From positions 1 to 13,175 of the forward strand of contig JBILGM010000065.1 in the NCBI GenBank assembly GCA_044351045.1: 13,175 nt of DNA, in the 5' to 3' direction. The DNA comes from UBA6136 sp044351045 (GTDB lineage: Bacteria > Pseudomonadota > Gammaproteobacteria > Methylococcales > Methylococcaceae). The notes under the pieces are model-generated. The model was not told the origin of the DNA. It did no database searches and worked only from the letters and a program-made list of their open reading frames with translations. Positions 1 to 7,380 of the stretch are shown in pieces. Made by a program: the position numbers and the translations under genes. Every line of letters starts with the position of its first letter. Position 1 is the first letter of the stretch.

Positions 1-1
1 C

Positions 2-193
2 AAGGTCACCGATTTGATTTTGCGGAACTGCGAAAAACCGCTGACGGCCGTGAAGCAAGCTTTCGATGCTGAAAAGGTGCCTGGATCAATTTCTGATCGG
101 TACATCCGCAGCAAGCGATCGCGTGGTGCACAACAGGTCGTCAAGGTGGTGATGGGAGCCCAGGCGGCGCGTTATTCCGAGAACCATCCCTGA
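2..193 (+). CDS. 3' end of an unidentified gene (partial, 5' end outside window)
   Basis: An open frame runs from the window edge to a TGA at 191-193 and gives 63 C-terminal residues. The peptide is basic in its middle (a stretch rich in Arg, Lys and Ser around residues 34-43) and looks helical and soluble, with no membrane segment. I do not recognise the family. It is followed by a 151-bp spacer before the next plus-strand gene, so it need not belong to the same operon. The frame is chosen because it is the one that stays open longest from the edge; frame 1 stops at 72. Real coding is likely from the steady codon pattern, but no function can be given. Confidence 0.5.
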   Translation, partial: KVTDLILRNCEKPLTAVKQAFDAEKVPGSISDRYIRSKRSRGAQQVVKVVMGAQAARYSENHP

Positions 194-344
194 GAAGGGC
201 CCGCCGCAACGTCGCCTATTGAATGCGGCGACCCAGCCCGTAATGGCGCAAACCTTCAGCTATCGATTGCTCCAATTGATGCCATATGACGCCGAGTTCC
301 GTGATGTTAACCAGTTTGATAGCTGGTGACCCCCGAGGTGATAA
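194..344. other. Intergenic spacer with possible weak hairpins
   Basis: This spacer separates the partial gene from the DUF2760 gene. It contains two mutually exclusive short pairings: CGCCGCA (202-208) with TGCGGCG (224-230), and GTCGCC (211-216) with GGCGAC (227-232). Neither is followed by a T-run, so neither is a clear intrinsic terminator. A 5-bp repeat, ACCAG and CTGGT (about 310-327), lies just before the ribosome binding site. I could not find a convincing -35/-10 pair with proper spacing, though a promoter for the chaperone module would be expected here. Confidence 0.35.
335..340 (+). promoter_or_regulatory. Ribosome binding site of the DUF2760 gene
   Basis: GAGGTG lies four bases before the ATG at 345. 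It is the only good Shine-Dalgarno match near the start and supports this ATG, which also leaves an intact N-terminal membrane segment. Confidence 0.6.
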
Positions 345-965
345 ATGCAAATTGATTTGAATGCGATACCCACGATGCTGGATATTGTCCATGTCGGGCT
401 GGCCGCACTGGCGTTATTTCTGTTGCTCACCACGATCGTGCTGGCATTGATCAGCATCTCTGCGTTGCGTCGGCGGGCCGGGTCCCAATCGAATGAGGTG
501 GCGGCGTCAGTGCCCACGCCGGCGCCCAACATTCCTCCGCAACCTCCCCGTGCCGAATCTCCCAGACCGGTGGTCGTGAGAGAAGCCACGCCAGATGCGG
601 CCCTGCAGTTACTGGGATTGCTCCAGCAGGAGGCGCGTTTCATTGACTTTCTTCAGGAGGAAATCGCCGGTCATGCCGATGTTGACATCGGTGCCGCCGT
701 GCGGATCGTGCACGAAGGTTGCCGCAAGGTCTTGAAACAGCACGTTGTGCTCGACCCCGTCAGGCCTGAGTCCGAGAACTCCCGTATCACTCTCCCCAAA
801 GGTTACGATGCTTCATCGGTACGGGTCAGTGGCCATATCGTGGGTGAGCCCCCGTTTACCGGAACGCTGATTCATCGCGGTTGGCGGGCCAGCAGCATTC
901 ATCTGCCCAAGCTGGCCGAAGGGCATGATGCGCGCATCCTAGCTCCGGCGGAGGTCGAGCTTTGA
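345..965 (+). CDS. DUF2760-family membrane-anchored protein
   Basis: The product is 206 residues. Residues about 10-38 form one long hydrophobic segment followed by a basic RRR stretch, so it is likely an N-terminal signal-anchor with the rest in the cytoplasm (positive-inside rule). A Pro/Ala-rich linker (about 50-80) leads to a conserved C-terminal domain of about 125 residues, starting near the LLGLLQQEARFIDFLQEE segment and ending with a motif around TGTLIHRGW. I recognise this as DUF2760, a domain of unknown biochemical function usually encoded beside Hsp70-like genes. The stop overlaps the start of the downstream Hsp70 by 4 bp, so the two are translationally coupled. An inferred role is recruiting or regulating the adjacent Hsp70s at the membrane; nothing in the sequence proves this. 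The family call comes from memory of the domain's appearance and context. Confidence 0.8.
   Translation: MQIDLNAIPTMLDIVHVGLAALALFLLLTTIVLALISISALRRRAGSQSNEVAASVPTPAPNIPPQPPRAESPRPVVVREATPDAALQLLGLLQQEARFIDFLQEEIAGHADVDIGAAVRIVHEGCRKVLKQHVVLDPVRPESENSRITLPKGYDASSVRVSGHIVGEPPFTGTLIHRGWRASSIHLPKLAEGHDARILAPAEVEL
950..954 (+). promoter_or_regulatory. Ribosome binding site supporting the TTG start of the first Hsp70
   Basis: GGAGG inside the end of the DUF2760 gene sits seven bases before the TTG at 962. There is no ATG or GTG in frame before the phosphate-binding motif, so this site decides a TTG start within the TTGA stop/start overlap. Confidence 0.6.
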
Positions 966-2815
966 CCAATCCGCAATTTTCTATCGGCATTGATCTGGGA
1001 ACGACCCACAGCGTTGTTTCCTATTTGTCTCTGAATGAGGCGGATGGTGAGCAAACCCACTTGCGGGTGCTCGACATTCCTCAACTCACCGCACCAGGGG
1101 TGATTGGCGAGAAGAAGCAGCTTCCCTCGTTCATGTATCAGGCCCATGAGGCCGAATTGGCGCCCGGTGATCGGGTACTGCCGTGGGATGGGCAGCCGGA
1201 AACCGTCGTGGGCGAACTCGCCCGCCAGCTCGGCAGCAAGACCCCAATTCGACTGGTTGCCAGTGCCAAGAGCTGGCTGTCCCATGCCGGTGTGGATCGA
1301 CGTTCCGCCCTGTTGCCCGTTCAATCCCCGGAAGAAGTGCCTAGAGTGTCGCCTCTCCATGCGTCCATGGCGTATCTCCGTCATTTGCGGGATGCCTGGA
1401 ATCAGCGCTTTCCAGAAGCCCCGCTGGCGGAACAGGATCTGGTCATCACCGTGCCGGCGTCATTCGATCCGGCGGCACGCGAGCTGACCGTCGAGGCGGC
1501 ACAAGCCATCGGCCTGCGCCAGGCGGTATTGCTCGAGGAACCGCAATCTGCGCTCTACAGCTGGATTCAGTCCAGTGATGGCGGCTGGCGCGATCAGGTC
1601 AGACCGGGTGAAGTGATACTGGTGGTCGATGTCGGCGGCGGCACGACGGATCTCTCGCTCATTGCCGTGACCGAGGAAGATGGCAATCTCACGCTGAACC
1701 GCGTGGCCATCGGTGACCACATTTTGCTCGGTGGCGACAACATGGACCTGGCGCTAGCATATGGTCTGCGCACCAAGCTTCAAGCGGAGGGAAAACGTCT
1801 TGAGTCATGGCAAATTCAGGCACTGACCCATGCCTGCCGAGAGGCGAAGGAAGCACTGCTGTCTGAGGGTGAGCTCTTGGAGGTGCCCATTGTGGTCCCA
1901 AGCCGCAGTTCCTCCTTGATCGGCGGCGCCTTGCGCACCAGCCTGACCCGGGATGAGGTGAATGCCGCGCTAGTTGAGGGCTTTTTACCCCGCGTGGCAG
2001 TGACCGAGCGACCCGAGAACCAAGCACGCACAGGTTTGACGTCATTGGGCTTGCCTTACGCTCAGGATGCCCGCATCACCGCCCACCTAGCGGGGTTTCT
2101 GTCCCGCCAAGTGGGTGCCACCGGGGATCTGGCCGGATTTGCACCATCAGGGGGGCAACGTTTTCTTCACCCTAGTGCCGTTCTGCTGAATGGTGGTGTA
2201 TTCAACTCCAGCGTTTTGGCCCAGCGCCTTCTAGAGGTGCTCAATCAGTGGCTGGCCGCTGATCAGGCGCCGCCGGCGCGACTGCTGCAAGGAGCTGACC
2301 TGGATCTGGCAGTCTCGCGTGGGGCGGCTTATTACGGCTATGTCCGAAAGGGCAAGGGCGTCCGGATTCGTGGCGGTACTGCCGCAGCTTACTACGTCGG
2401 AGTCGAAAGCAGCATGCCGGCGGTACCGGGTTTTGCCCCGCCCCTGGAAGCGCTCTGCATCGCGCCATTCGGGATGGAGGAGGGGAGCCAGGCCGATTTG
2501 CCACCGTATGAGTTTGGCGTTGTGGTTGGCGAACCTGTCCACTTCCGTTTCTTTGCTTCCACCGTTCGTCGGGATGACGTGGTTGGAACACGGCTGGACT
2601 GGTGGTCCGAGGATGAAGTGGAGGAACTGGCTGAAATCGAGGTAGTCTTGTCGGCCGAGCAGCATCGTCCGGGTGACATCGTGCCGGTCCATTTGTTGGC
2701 TCGCATCACGGAAGTTGGTACTCTGCAGCTGGAAGCCCTGGCAAAAGAGGGCGGACAGCGCTGGAAAGTGGAGTTCGACGTCCGATCCGACAGCGCCGCG
2801 TCGGTTGCGGCCTGA
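962..2815 (+). CDS. Hsp70-family protein (first of tandem pair)
   Basis: The 617-residue product has an actin/Hsp70 ATPase domain. The phosphate-1 loop is I10-D-L-G-T-T15, a conserved SAKSW segment has K103 at the position of the DnaK catalytic lysine, E193-P194 corresponds to the DnaK EP motif, the phosphate-2 loop is DVGGGTTD at 223-230, and an adenosine-site LNGG lies at 409-412. Residues after about 500 resemble a beta-type substrate-binding domain, ending in a segment of the type expected for the last strands (IGTLQLEA-like, here VGTLQLEA). The protein stops there, with no DnaK-like helical lid and no EEVD tail. It is therefore a divergent Hsp70, not DnaK or HscA. It overlaps the DUF2760 gene by 4 bp (TTGA) and its paralogue follows after 41 bp. 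It probably acts as an ATP-driven chaperone or regulator in the cytoplasm; clients are unknown. Confidence 0.88.
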   Translation: MTNPQFSIGIDLGTTHSVVSYLSLNEADGEQTHLRVLDIPQLTAPGVIGEKKQLPSFMYQAHEAELAPGDRVLPWDGQPETVVGELARQLGSKTPIRLVASAKSWLSHAGVDRRSALLPVQSPEEVPRVSPLHASMAYLRHLRDAWNQRFPEAPLAEQDLVITVPASFDPAARELTVEAAQAIGLRQAVLLEEPQSALYSWIQSSDGGWRDQVRPGEVILVVDVGGGTTDLSLIAVTEEDGNLTLNRVAIGDHILLGGDNMDLALAYGLRTKLQAEGKRLESWQIQALTHACREAKEALLSEGELLEVPIVVPSRSSSLIGGALRTSLTRDEVNAALVEGFLPRVAVTERPENQARTGLTSLGLPYAQDARITAHLAGFLSRQVGATGDLAGFAPSGGQRFLHPSAVLLNGGVFNSSVLAQRLLEVLNQWLAADQAPPARLLQGADLDLAVSRGAAYYGYVRKGKGVRIRGGTAAAYYVGVESSMPAVPGFAPPLEALCIAPFGMEEGSQADLPPYEFGVVVGEPVHFRFFASTVRRDDVVGTRLDWWSEDEVEELAEIEVVLSAEQHRPGDIVPVHLLARITEVGTLQLEALAKEGGQRWKVEFDVRSDSAASVAA

Positions 2816-2856
2816 GAACAGATTTTCCTCTGACGTTACCTCGCCATCTATCGCTG

Positions 2857-5643
2857 ATGAACAATTCTGGCTCAGCCGAGGCGGCCTGGCTTGTCGGAAT
2901 CGACCTCGGCACTACTCATACCGTGGTGGCAGCCAGTCGTCTCGGGGCTGATCCGTCCATCCAGCTGTTCAAACTTGACCAGTCGATCAAGCCCGGCGAG
3001 GTCGCTCAACGGCCCTTGCTTCCCTCGGTTCGTTACCAAGCGTCACTGGACGAACTGACCGTCTCCGATGTGGCCTTACCCTGGCCGATGGCTGAGGCCA
3101 CGATGGACCACCGACCGGTCGTCGGTGAACTGGCCCGGCGTCTGGGTGCAAAAACGCCCGGGCGGTTGATTGCCAGCGCGAAGAGTTGGTTGTCGCATCC
3201 TTCGGTGGATCGCACCGCGCCGATTCTTCCTTGGGGTGCTCTGCACGGCGTACCGAAAATCTCTCCGGTAGAAGCCAGCGCCAGTTATCTGCGTCATGTG
3301 CGGGATGCCTGGAATGTTGATCATCCTGAGGCGCCGCTGGACCAGCAGGACATCGTGATCACCATTCCTGCCTCGTTCGACGAGGCGGCGCGGGCGCTGA
3401 CGCTGGAAGCTGCCCGTTGGGTGGGGCTGTCCCGAATCCGCCTGCTGGAGGAACCGCAGGCCGTCTGCTACGACTGGCTCTGGGAACATCGGGGTGCATT
3501 GCATAAGCAGCTGGAGTCGACTCGGCTGCTGTTGATCGTCGACATCGGCGGCGGCACCATGGATTTGACCCTGATCAAGGTTGAACAGGGTACCGAAGAA
3601 CCAAAACTGACCCGCATCGCCGTCGGCAATCATCTGATGCTGGGTGGGGACAATATCGACCTGGCTCTTGCGCATCTCGCCGAACAGCGGCTGTTTGACG
3701 AAGATCGCCGGCTGTCGTCTGCCGAACTATCGCAATTGGTCGAGCAATGTCGCATCGTCAAGGAGCGTCTCCTCGCAGACGATGCCCCCGAGACGTCAAA
3801 CGTGACTTTGTTGGGGGGCGGTAGTCGATTGATTGGCGCAGCCAGAACCACAGAACTGCAGCGGGATGAAGTGCAGGCCATGGTGCTGGAGGGTTTCTTT
3901 CCACGGGTGGACATCACCGATCGGCCCGAGCGCAAGCGCAGCGGCGTGATGGAATTCGGTCTTCCTTATGTGGTCGACCCCGCCATCACTCGCCATCTCG
4001 CGGCTTTTTTGTCTGAGCATCGTCATGCCGCTCGCGAGGCGGTGGGTGAAGGGGTCGATATTCCGATTCCAGATGCCTTGCTGCTGAATGGTGGGGTTTT
4101 CCAGAGCCCCCTGGTCGTCAAGCGTCTGGTCGAGCAGATCTCGGCCTGGGGTGGACGAGCCCCTCAATGGTTGCAGAATGACCGTCCCGATCTGGCGGTC
4201 GCTTATGGCGCCGTGGCTTATGGACTCGCGCGCCGAGGCCAATCGGTTCAGCGGATTGCCGGTGGGGCGGCCCGGAGTTACTTCCTGCAGTTGGATGCGG
4301 ACGGCGAAGACTCCCCCAAAGCGATCTGTGTTCTGCCACGCGGGACCGAAGAAGGTCATGAAATTGTTCTGAAGGAACGTAGCTTCTTGCTGACCCTGGG
4401 TGTCCCCGTCCGCTTTTCTCTCGTCGCCGCGACCGATGATTTTCGTCCCCTGCCGGGTGAATTGGTCGATCTGGACGAAGATCGCTTTCAGATTTTGCCG
4501 CCGCTGGCGGTAACCCTGGATGCTGCCCTCGCCCCGGGACATTCCGAACAGAGCGTGCGGGTTGTGGCATCCCTCAGCGAGATCGGCACCCTGAAACTCC
4601 AATGCGTGGCGGCGGACGACTCGAGTGTGCGTTGGGATATCGAATTTCAGTTGCGGGGTCAAACGCAACCGATGACCTTGGGTGAACCGAGTCGCCATCC
4701 CCGCCTGCCAGAGGCACTACAAAAGATTACTCAGGTTTTCGGCAAGAAAGCCAAAGCCAGTGACCCCAAGGCCATCAAGTCACTCCGCAATGATCTGGAA
4801 AAAATCCTGGGGCCACGATGTGACTGGGAGTCCCCCTTACTTCGCGAGCTTTTCGCGGCCTTGTTAGAGGGGCTGCCGCACCGGCGTCGCAGTGCCGATC
4901 ATGAGCGGGTCTGGTTCAGTCTGGTCGGCTACAGTCTGCGCCCCGGTTTTGGCTATCCGCTGGATGACTGGCGTGTTTCGCAGTTGTTCGGTATCTATTC
5001 GCATGGGCTGCAGTTCGTCCATGAAACCCGAAACTGGGCCGAATGGTGGACGCTTTGGCGGCGTGTGGCCGGCGGGCTGGGTGAGTCCGAGCAGATCGCC
5101 GTGTTCGAGGAAATTTCTCCCTACATCAACCCCGAAACCGCCCGTCGCGGCAATTTGCCGGCGCTGGCCAAAAAACGTAGCTATGAAGATATGGTGCGAT
5201 TGATCGCCGTGCTGGAGCGCTTACCCGTCGACACCAAGGTGGCCGCGGGGGATTGGCTGCAGCAGCGACTCGACAAGGCCGGTGAACCGATCGGCAGTTG
5301 GTGGGCGCTGGGTCGCATTGGCGGGCGGGTTCCCTGGCATGGTAGCCCCCATGCGGTGGTGCCGAGAGAGCGGGTGTCCCACTGGCTGGAATGGATTCTT
5401 CAGCAAGACTTTCGCAAGGACACGCATGCCGCGTTTGCGGCCACGCTACTGTCGCGCATGAGTGGCGATAGGGAGCGGGACATTGACCCGGCCTTGCGTC
5501 AGCGAGTCATGGATGCCCTCCGTATCGGCAAGGCCCCTGAATCCTGGTCAGCCATGGTGGGTGAATATCAGGCACTCAATGAGGCCGATGAACAACGCAT
5601 TTTCGGGGAAGCGCTGCCGCCCGGCCTCAAGCTGGTCGATTGA
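2857..5643 (+). CDS. Hsp70-family protein with C-terminal DUF3731-type extension
   Basis: The 928-residue product is a paralogue of the preceding gene. It has a phosphate-1 loop I15-D-L-G-T-T20, K109 in the same SAKSWLSH segment, E199-P200, the phosphate-2 loop DIGGGTMD at 229-236, and LNGG at 410-413. A beta-type substrate-binding-like region follows (about 500-612). From about residue 617 there is a mostly helical, Trp-rich extension of about 310 residues which I recognise as DUF3731; it replaces the usual lid and has no known activity. The ATG at 2857 is used because upstream in-frame codons are not start codons and the ATPase motif begins at residue 14. No good Shine-Dalgarno precedes it, so translation may depend on coupling or reinitiation from the first Hsp70. 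With the DUF2760 protein it probably forms one chaperone-like unit. Family assignment is firm; the function is not known. Confidence 0.88.
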   Translation: MNNSGSAEAAWLVGIDLGTTHTVVAASRLGADPSIQLFKLDQSIKPGEVAQRPLLPSVRYQASLDELTVSDVALPWPMAEATMDHRPVVGELARRLGAKTPGRLIASAKSWLSHPSVDRTAPILPWGALHGVPKISPVEASASYLRHVRDAWNVDHPEAPLDQQDIVITIPASFDEAARALTLEAARWVGLSRIRLLEEPQAVCYDWLWEHRGALHKQLESTRLLLIVDIGGGTMDLTLIKVEQGTEEPKLTRIAVGNHLMLGGDNIDLALAHLAEQRLFDEDRRLSSAELSQLVEQCRIVKERLLADDAPETSNVTLLGGGSRLIGAARTTELQRDEVQAMVLEGFFPRVDITDRPERKRSGVMEFGLPYVVDPAITRHLAAFLSEHRHAAREAVGEGVDIPIPDALLLNGGVFQSPLVVKRLVEQISAWGGRAPQWLQNDRPDLAVAYGAVAYGLARRGQSVQRIAGGAARSYFLQLDADGEDSPKAICVLPRGTEEGHEIVLKERSFLLTLGVPVRFSLVAATDDFRPLPGELVDLDEDRFQILPPLAVTLDAALAPGHSEQSVRVVASLSEIGTLKLQCVAADDSSVRWDIEFQLRGQTQPMTLGEPSRHPRLPEALQKITQVFGKKAKASDPKAIKSLRNDLEKILGPRCDWESPLLRELFAALLEGLPHRRRSADHERVWFSLVGYSLRPGFGYPLDDWRVSQLFGIYSHGLQFVHETRNWAEWWTLWRRVAGGLGESEQIAVFEEISPYINPETARRGNLPALAKKRSYEDMVRLIAVLERLPVDTKVAAGDWLQQRLDKAGEPIGSWWALGRIGGRVPWHGSPHAVVPRERVSHWLEWILQQDFRKDTHAAFAATLLSRMSGDRERDIDPALRQRVMDALRIGKAPESWSAMVGEYQALNEADEQRIFGEALPPGLKLVD

Positions 5644-5648
5644 TTTGA

Positions 5649-5666
5649 GTCTTGGCGAGCCAAGAC
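5649..5666. repeat. Perfect 8-bp palindrome between the second Hsp70 and the RNase T2 gene
   Basis: GTCTTGGC (5649-5656) and GCCAAGAC (5659-5666) are exact reverse complements separated by GA. As RNA this gives a stem of seven pairs with a CGAG tetraloop, five bases after the Hsp70 stop codon. The downstream sequence is A/C-rich rather than T-rich, so it is not a classical intrinsic terminator. It could stabilise an mRNA 3' end, attenuate read-through into the nuclease gene, or bind a dimeric regulator. Confidence 0.5.
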
Positions 5667-5685
5667 AATACCCAGATAGATTTCC

Positions 5686-6678
5686 ATGACCCGCTGTGCT
5701 GGTTTTTCCCTTTTCGCCCTGGGCCTGTTCAGCGGCTTTTCTGTCGGGGCCTTCGAGCCCACCGATGGCCAGTTTCTGGCCCAGGAGGATTGCTCCGCGA
5801 CCGTGGGAATCCATCGCCCCCCGGATGCGACCTTGCTGCGCAAGGGCAGTCGTTATAAGGCCGTCGGATTGAACCGGCCAAACGGCGACTTCCTCCGGCT
5901 GCGAGTGCCGGGCGGCAAACCGGAATTGCGCTGGGTTCGTCTGTCGTGCGGACAGTTGGAGACCATCGGGATGCCGGCGCAAGCCAATCCATCGGTGCCG
6001 TTCGTACCCCTCGCCGGCCGCAAAGACGGCAAGCTCCTGCTTTCACTCAGTTGGCAACCGTCCTTCTGCGAAGGTAAGCCGGAGAAGCCCGAGTGCCGGT
6101 CGCAGACGGCGTCCCGCTTCGATGCCGATCACTTCAGTCTGCACGGGCTTTGGCCGCAGCCCCAGGGACGTGAATACTGCCAGGTGTTACCGCAGGACCG
6201 TGCCACCGATGAGCGCCGTCGCTGGGAGGCACTACCCCGACTCAACTTGCAATCGACCACGAGCGAGCGCTTGAAGCAAGTGATGCCAGGGGCAGCCTCT
6301 GCGCTGGAACGGCATGAATGGATACGCCATGGAAGTTGTTTTGGCAGCGACCCGGACACCTATTTCCGCACCGCGCTATCCCTGCTAGAGCAAGTCAACC
6401 AATCGAGTCTTCGTAACCTGCTGGCCAGCCGATTGGGCGAGACCGTCACGGTTCGTGAACTCAAGACCGCCTTTGAGGCGAACTTTGGTAAATCAGCAGG
6501 CCAGGCACTGGGCGTTCGCTGCAGCCGGGATGGGCATCGGCAACTCATCAGTGAAATCCGCATCAAGCTCAAACAGCCCCTCGACGACACGACTCAACTA
6601 CGAGATGCCTTGGACCTCTCGTCACCAGCCTCCGGTAATTGTGATGCTGGCGTGGTGGATCGGGTGGGGCTGGAATAA
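5686..6678 (+). CDS. Secreted/periplasmic ribonuclease T2 family protein
   Basis: The 330-residue product begins with a likely Sec signal peptide (residues 1 to about 22, hydrophobic core ending near VGA-FEP). Residues about 25-110 form an extra N-terminal region with a few cysteines. The RNase T2 fold then starts at the LLSLSWQPSFC segment. The CAS I motif FSLHGLWP (150-157, catalytic H153) and the CAS II motif HEWIRHGSC (210-218, E211 and H215) are complete, and several Cys residues fit the family's disulfides. RNase T2 enzymes cleave RNA through a 2',3'-cyclic phosphate; bacterial members, such as E. coli RNase I, act in the periplasm or outside the cell. The gene follows the Hsp70 by 42 bp with a palindrome between them and has only a weak ribosome binding site. 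A functional link to the chaperone genes is not shown. Activity is expected because all catalytic residues are present. Confidence 0.9.
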   Translation: MTRCAGFSLFALGLFSGFSVGAFEPTDGQFLAQEDCSATVGIHRPPDATLLRKGSRYKAVGLNRPNGDFLRLRVPGGKPELRWVRLSCGQLETIGMPAQANPSVPFVPLAGRKDGKLLLSLSWQPSFCEGKPEKPECRSQTASRFDADHFSLHGLWPQPQGREYCQVLPQDRATDERRRWEALPRLNLQSTTSERLKQVMPGAASALERHEWIRHGSCFGSDPDTYFRTALSLLEQVNQSSLRNLLASRLGETVTVRELKTAFEANFGKSAGQALGVRCSRDGHRQLISEIRIKLKQPLDDTTQLRDALDLSSPASGNCDAGVVDRVGLE

Positions 6679-6813
6679 CTTCCCTATCTTGCATGATCAG
6701 GAGATGTCTTGTGTGAAGATCGCCAAGCCCCTCCAAGCGAGCCCGCCCCTCTCAGCCCAATTCAGTTGTCTTCTGACAGCCAAATAAAATGACTGTAGGA
6801 ATCTTGAGCGGAC

Positions 6814-6839
6814 TGCCCAGACCATTTTTAAGCTGGGCA
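6814..6839. terminator. Possible bidirectional transcription end hairpin
   Basis: TGCCCAG (6814-6820) and CTGGGCA (6833-6839) form an exact 7-bp stem around a 12-base loop containing a run of five T. It lies midway between two converging genes, where a terminator is expected. The loop is large and the T-run sits in the loop rather than after the stem; only a short GATTTAAT follows on the plus strand. The call is tentative. Confidence 0.3.
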
Positions 6840-6850
6840 CGATTTAATCG

Positions 6851-6869
6851 GTGGCAATAAAGTGGCAAT
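6851..6869. repeat. Short direct repeat GTGGCAAT x2
   Basis: GTGGCAAT occurs at 6851-6858 and again at 6862-6869, separated by AAA. Spaced short repeats of this style are seen near the ends of some IS elements and integrase sites, but no transposase or integrase gene is nearby. It may be a remnant or chance. Confidence 0.35.
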
Positions 6870-6891
6870 CGGGTAAGTCTTCAACGCACGG

Positions 6892-7380
6892 TCAGGTAGC
6901 TGGGTCGAACTCGATAAATTGACGAAGTCGGGAAATAAGCGATGTCAGGTGATCATTGGGCACCAGCTCCACCGCAGGCGCCATCAATGCGACCGCAAGA
7001 CAGGCCGGCAAATCGACTGTCTGATCGGCTATAAAAATTCCCGGCTGTCCCATCAATCGGTGAGCTGAGTCCAGCTGATGAGAGTTTCTGACCTCATGGT
7101 AATCCTCTCGTCGAGGCAGCAGCACCATGGGCTTGCCATAATGGACGGCACCAATGATTGTTCCGCTACCGACGTGAGAAACCACCACGGTTGCCCCGTC
7201 GAGTTTGTCACGGTACGCATGAGGCGCGAGTGTCCGAACAAATGGAAAGTGAGTGGGCTCGTAGCGGCCTTCACCAATCTGGCCAAAAATGTCCCCATAG
7301 CCCATCTCGGCTGACCAATCATCCATGGCTTTTATCAAGCGATCAAACGGTTCGTTAGAGCCAACCGTAACAAAAATCAA
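6892..7380 (-). CDS. PssE/Alg13-like glycosyltransferase subunit (GT28 C-terminal domain type)
   Basis: With a TTG start at 7380 the product has 162 residues and opens with MIFVTVGSNEPFDRLI, the hallmark N-terminus of Alg13/PssE-like proteins. Residues 68-75 (SHVGSGTI) followed by GKPMVLLPR and a DYHEVRNSHQ segment match the nucleotide-sugar-binding half of GT28 enzymes. Such proteins work as a heterodimer with a membrane-associated Alg14/PssD partner, which here is the gene immediately upstream. The partner's stop overlaps this start by 4 bp (TTGA). In characterised pairs (rhizobial PssD/PssE, pneumococcal Cps14F/Cps14G) the complex adds the second sugar to a lipid-linked monosaccharide; the sugar here cannot be read from sequence. 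The frame also extends upstream to 7443, but that would overlap the partner deeply and add a non-homologous tail, so I reject the longer start. Confidence 0.85.
   Translation of the reverse strand: MIFVTVGSNEPFDRLIKAMDDWSAEMGYGDIFGQIGEGRYEPTHFPFVRTLAPHAYRDKLDGATVVVSHVGSGTIIGAVHYGKPMVLLPRREDYHEVRNSHQLDSAHRLMGQPGIFIADQTVDLPACLAVALMAPAVELVPNDHLTSLISRLRQFIEFDPAT

Larger units (their letters stand above)
6679..6891. other. Convergent intergenic region
   Basis: This spacer of 213 bp lies between the plus-strand RNase T2 gene and the minus-strand polysaccharide operon. It holds a 7-bp inverted repeat (6814-6839) and a tandem GTGGCAAT repeat (6851-6869). A 27-codon frame starting with ATG at 6704 is present but has no properly spaced ribosome binding site and looks non-coding. 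No RNA gene is recognisable. Confidence 0.45.

Noticed and set aside
265..330. Possible sigma70 promoter before the DUF2760 gene
   Set aside because: TTGCTC and TTGATG look like -35 boxes, but no -10 box follows at 16-18 bp; CATATG is only 10 bp from the first. I could not support a specific promoter.
899..1384. Minus-strand open frame of 161 codons opposite the first Hsp70
   Set aside because: It lies wholly opposite strongly conserved Hsp70 coding sequence, shows no recognisable domain and has no separate context. It is an antisense shadow of GC-rich codons.
3796..4698. Minus-strand open frame of 300 codons opposite the second Hsp70
   Set aside because: Although long, it mirrors conserved Hsp70 codons, its product is low-complexity in style with no known motif, and a second antisense frame overlaps it. 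This is typical of a shadow frame.
6704..6787. Small plus-strand frame after the RNase T2 gene
   Set aside because: The purine run AGGAG touches the ATG with no spacer, the product is 27 residues with no clear feature, and it sits in a convergent spacer.
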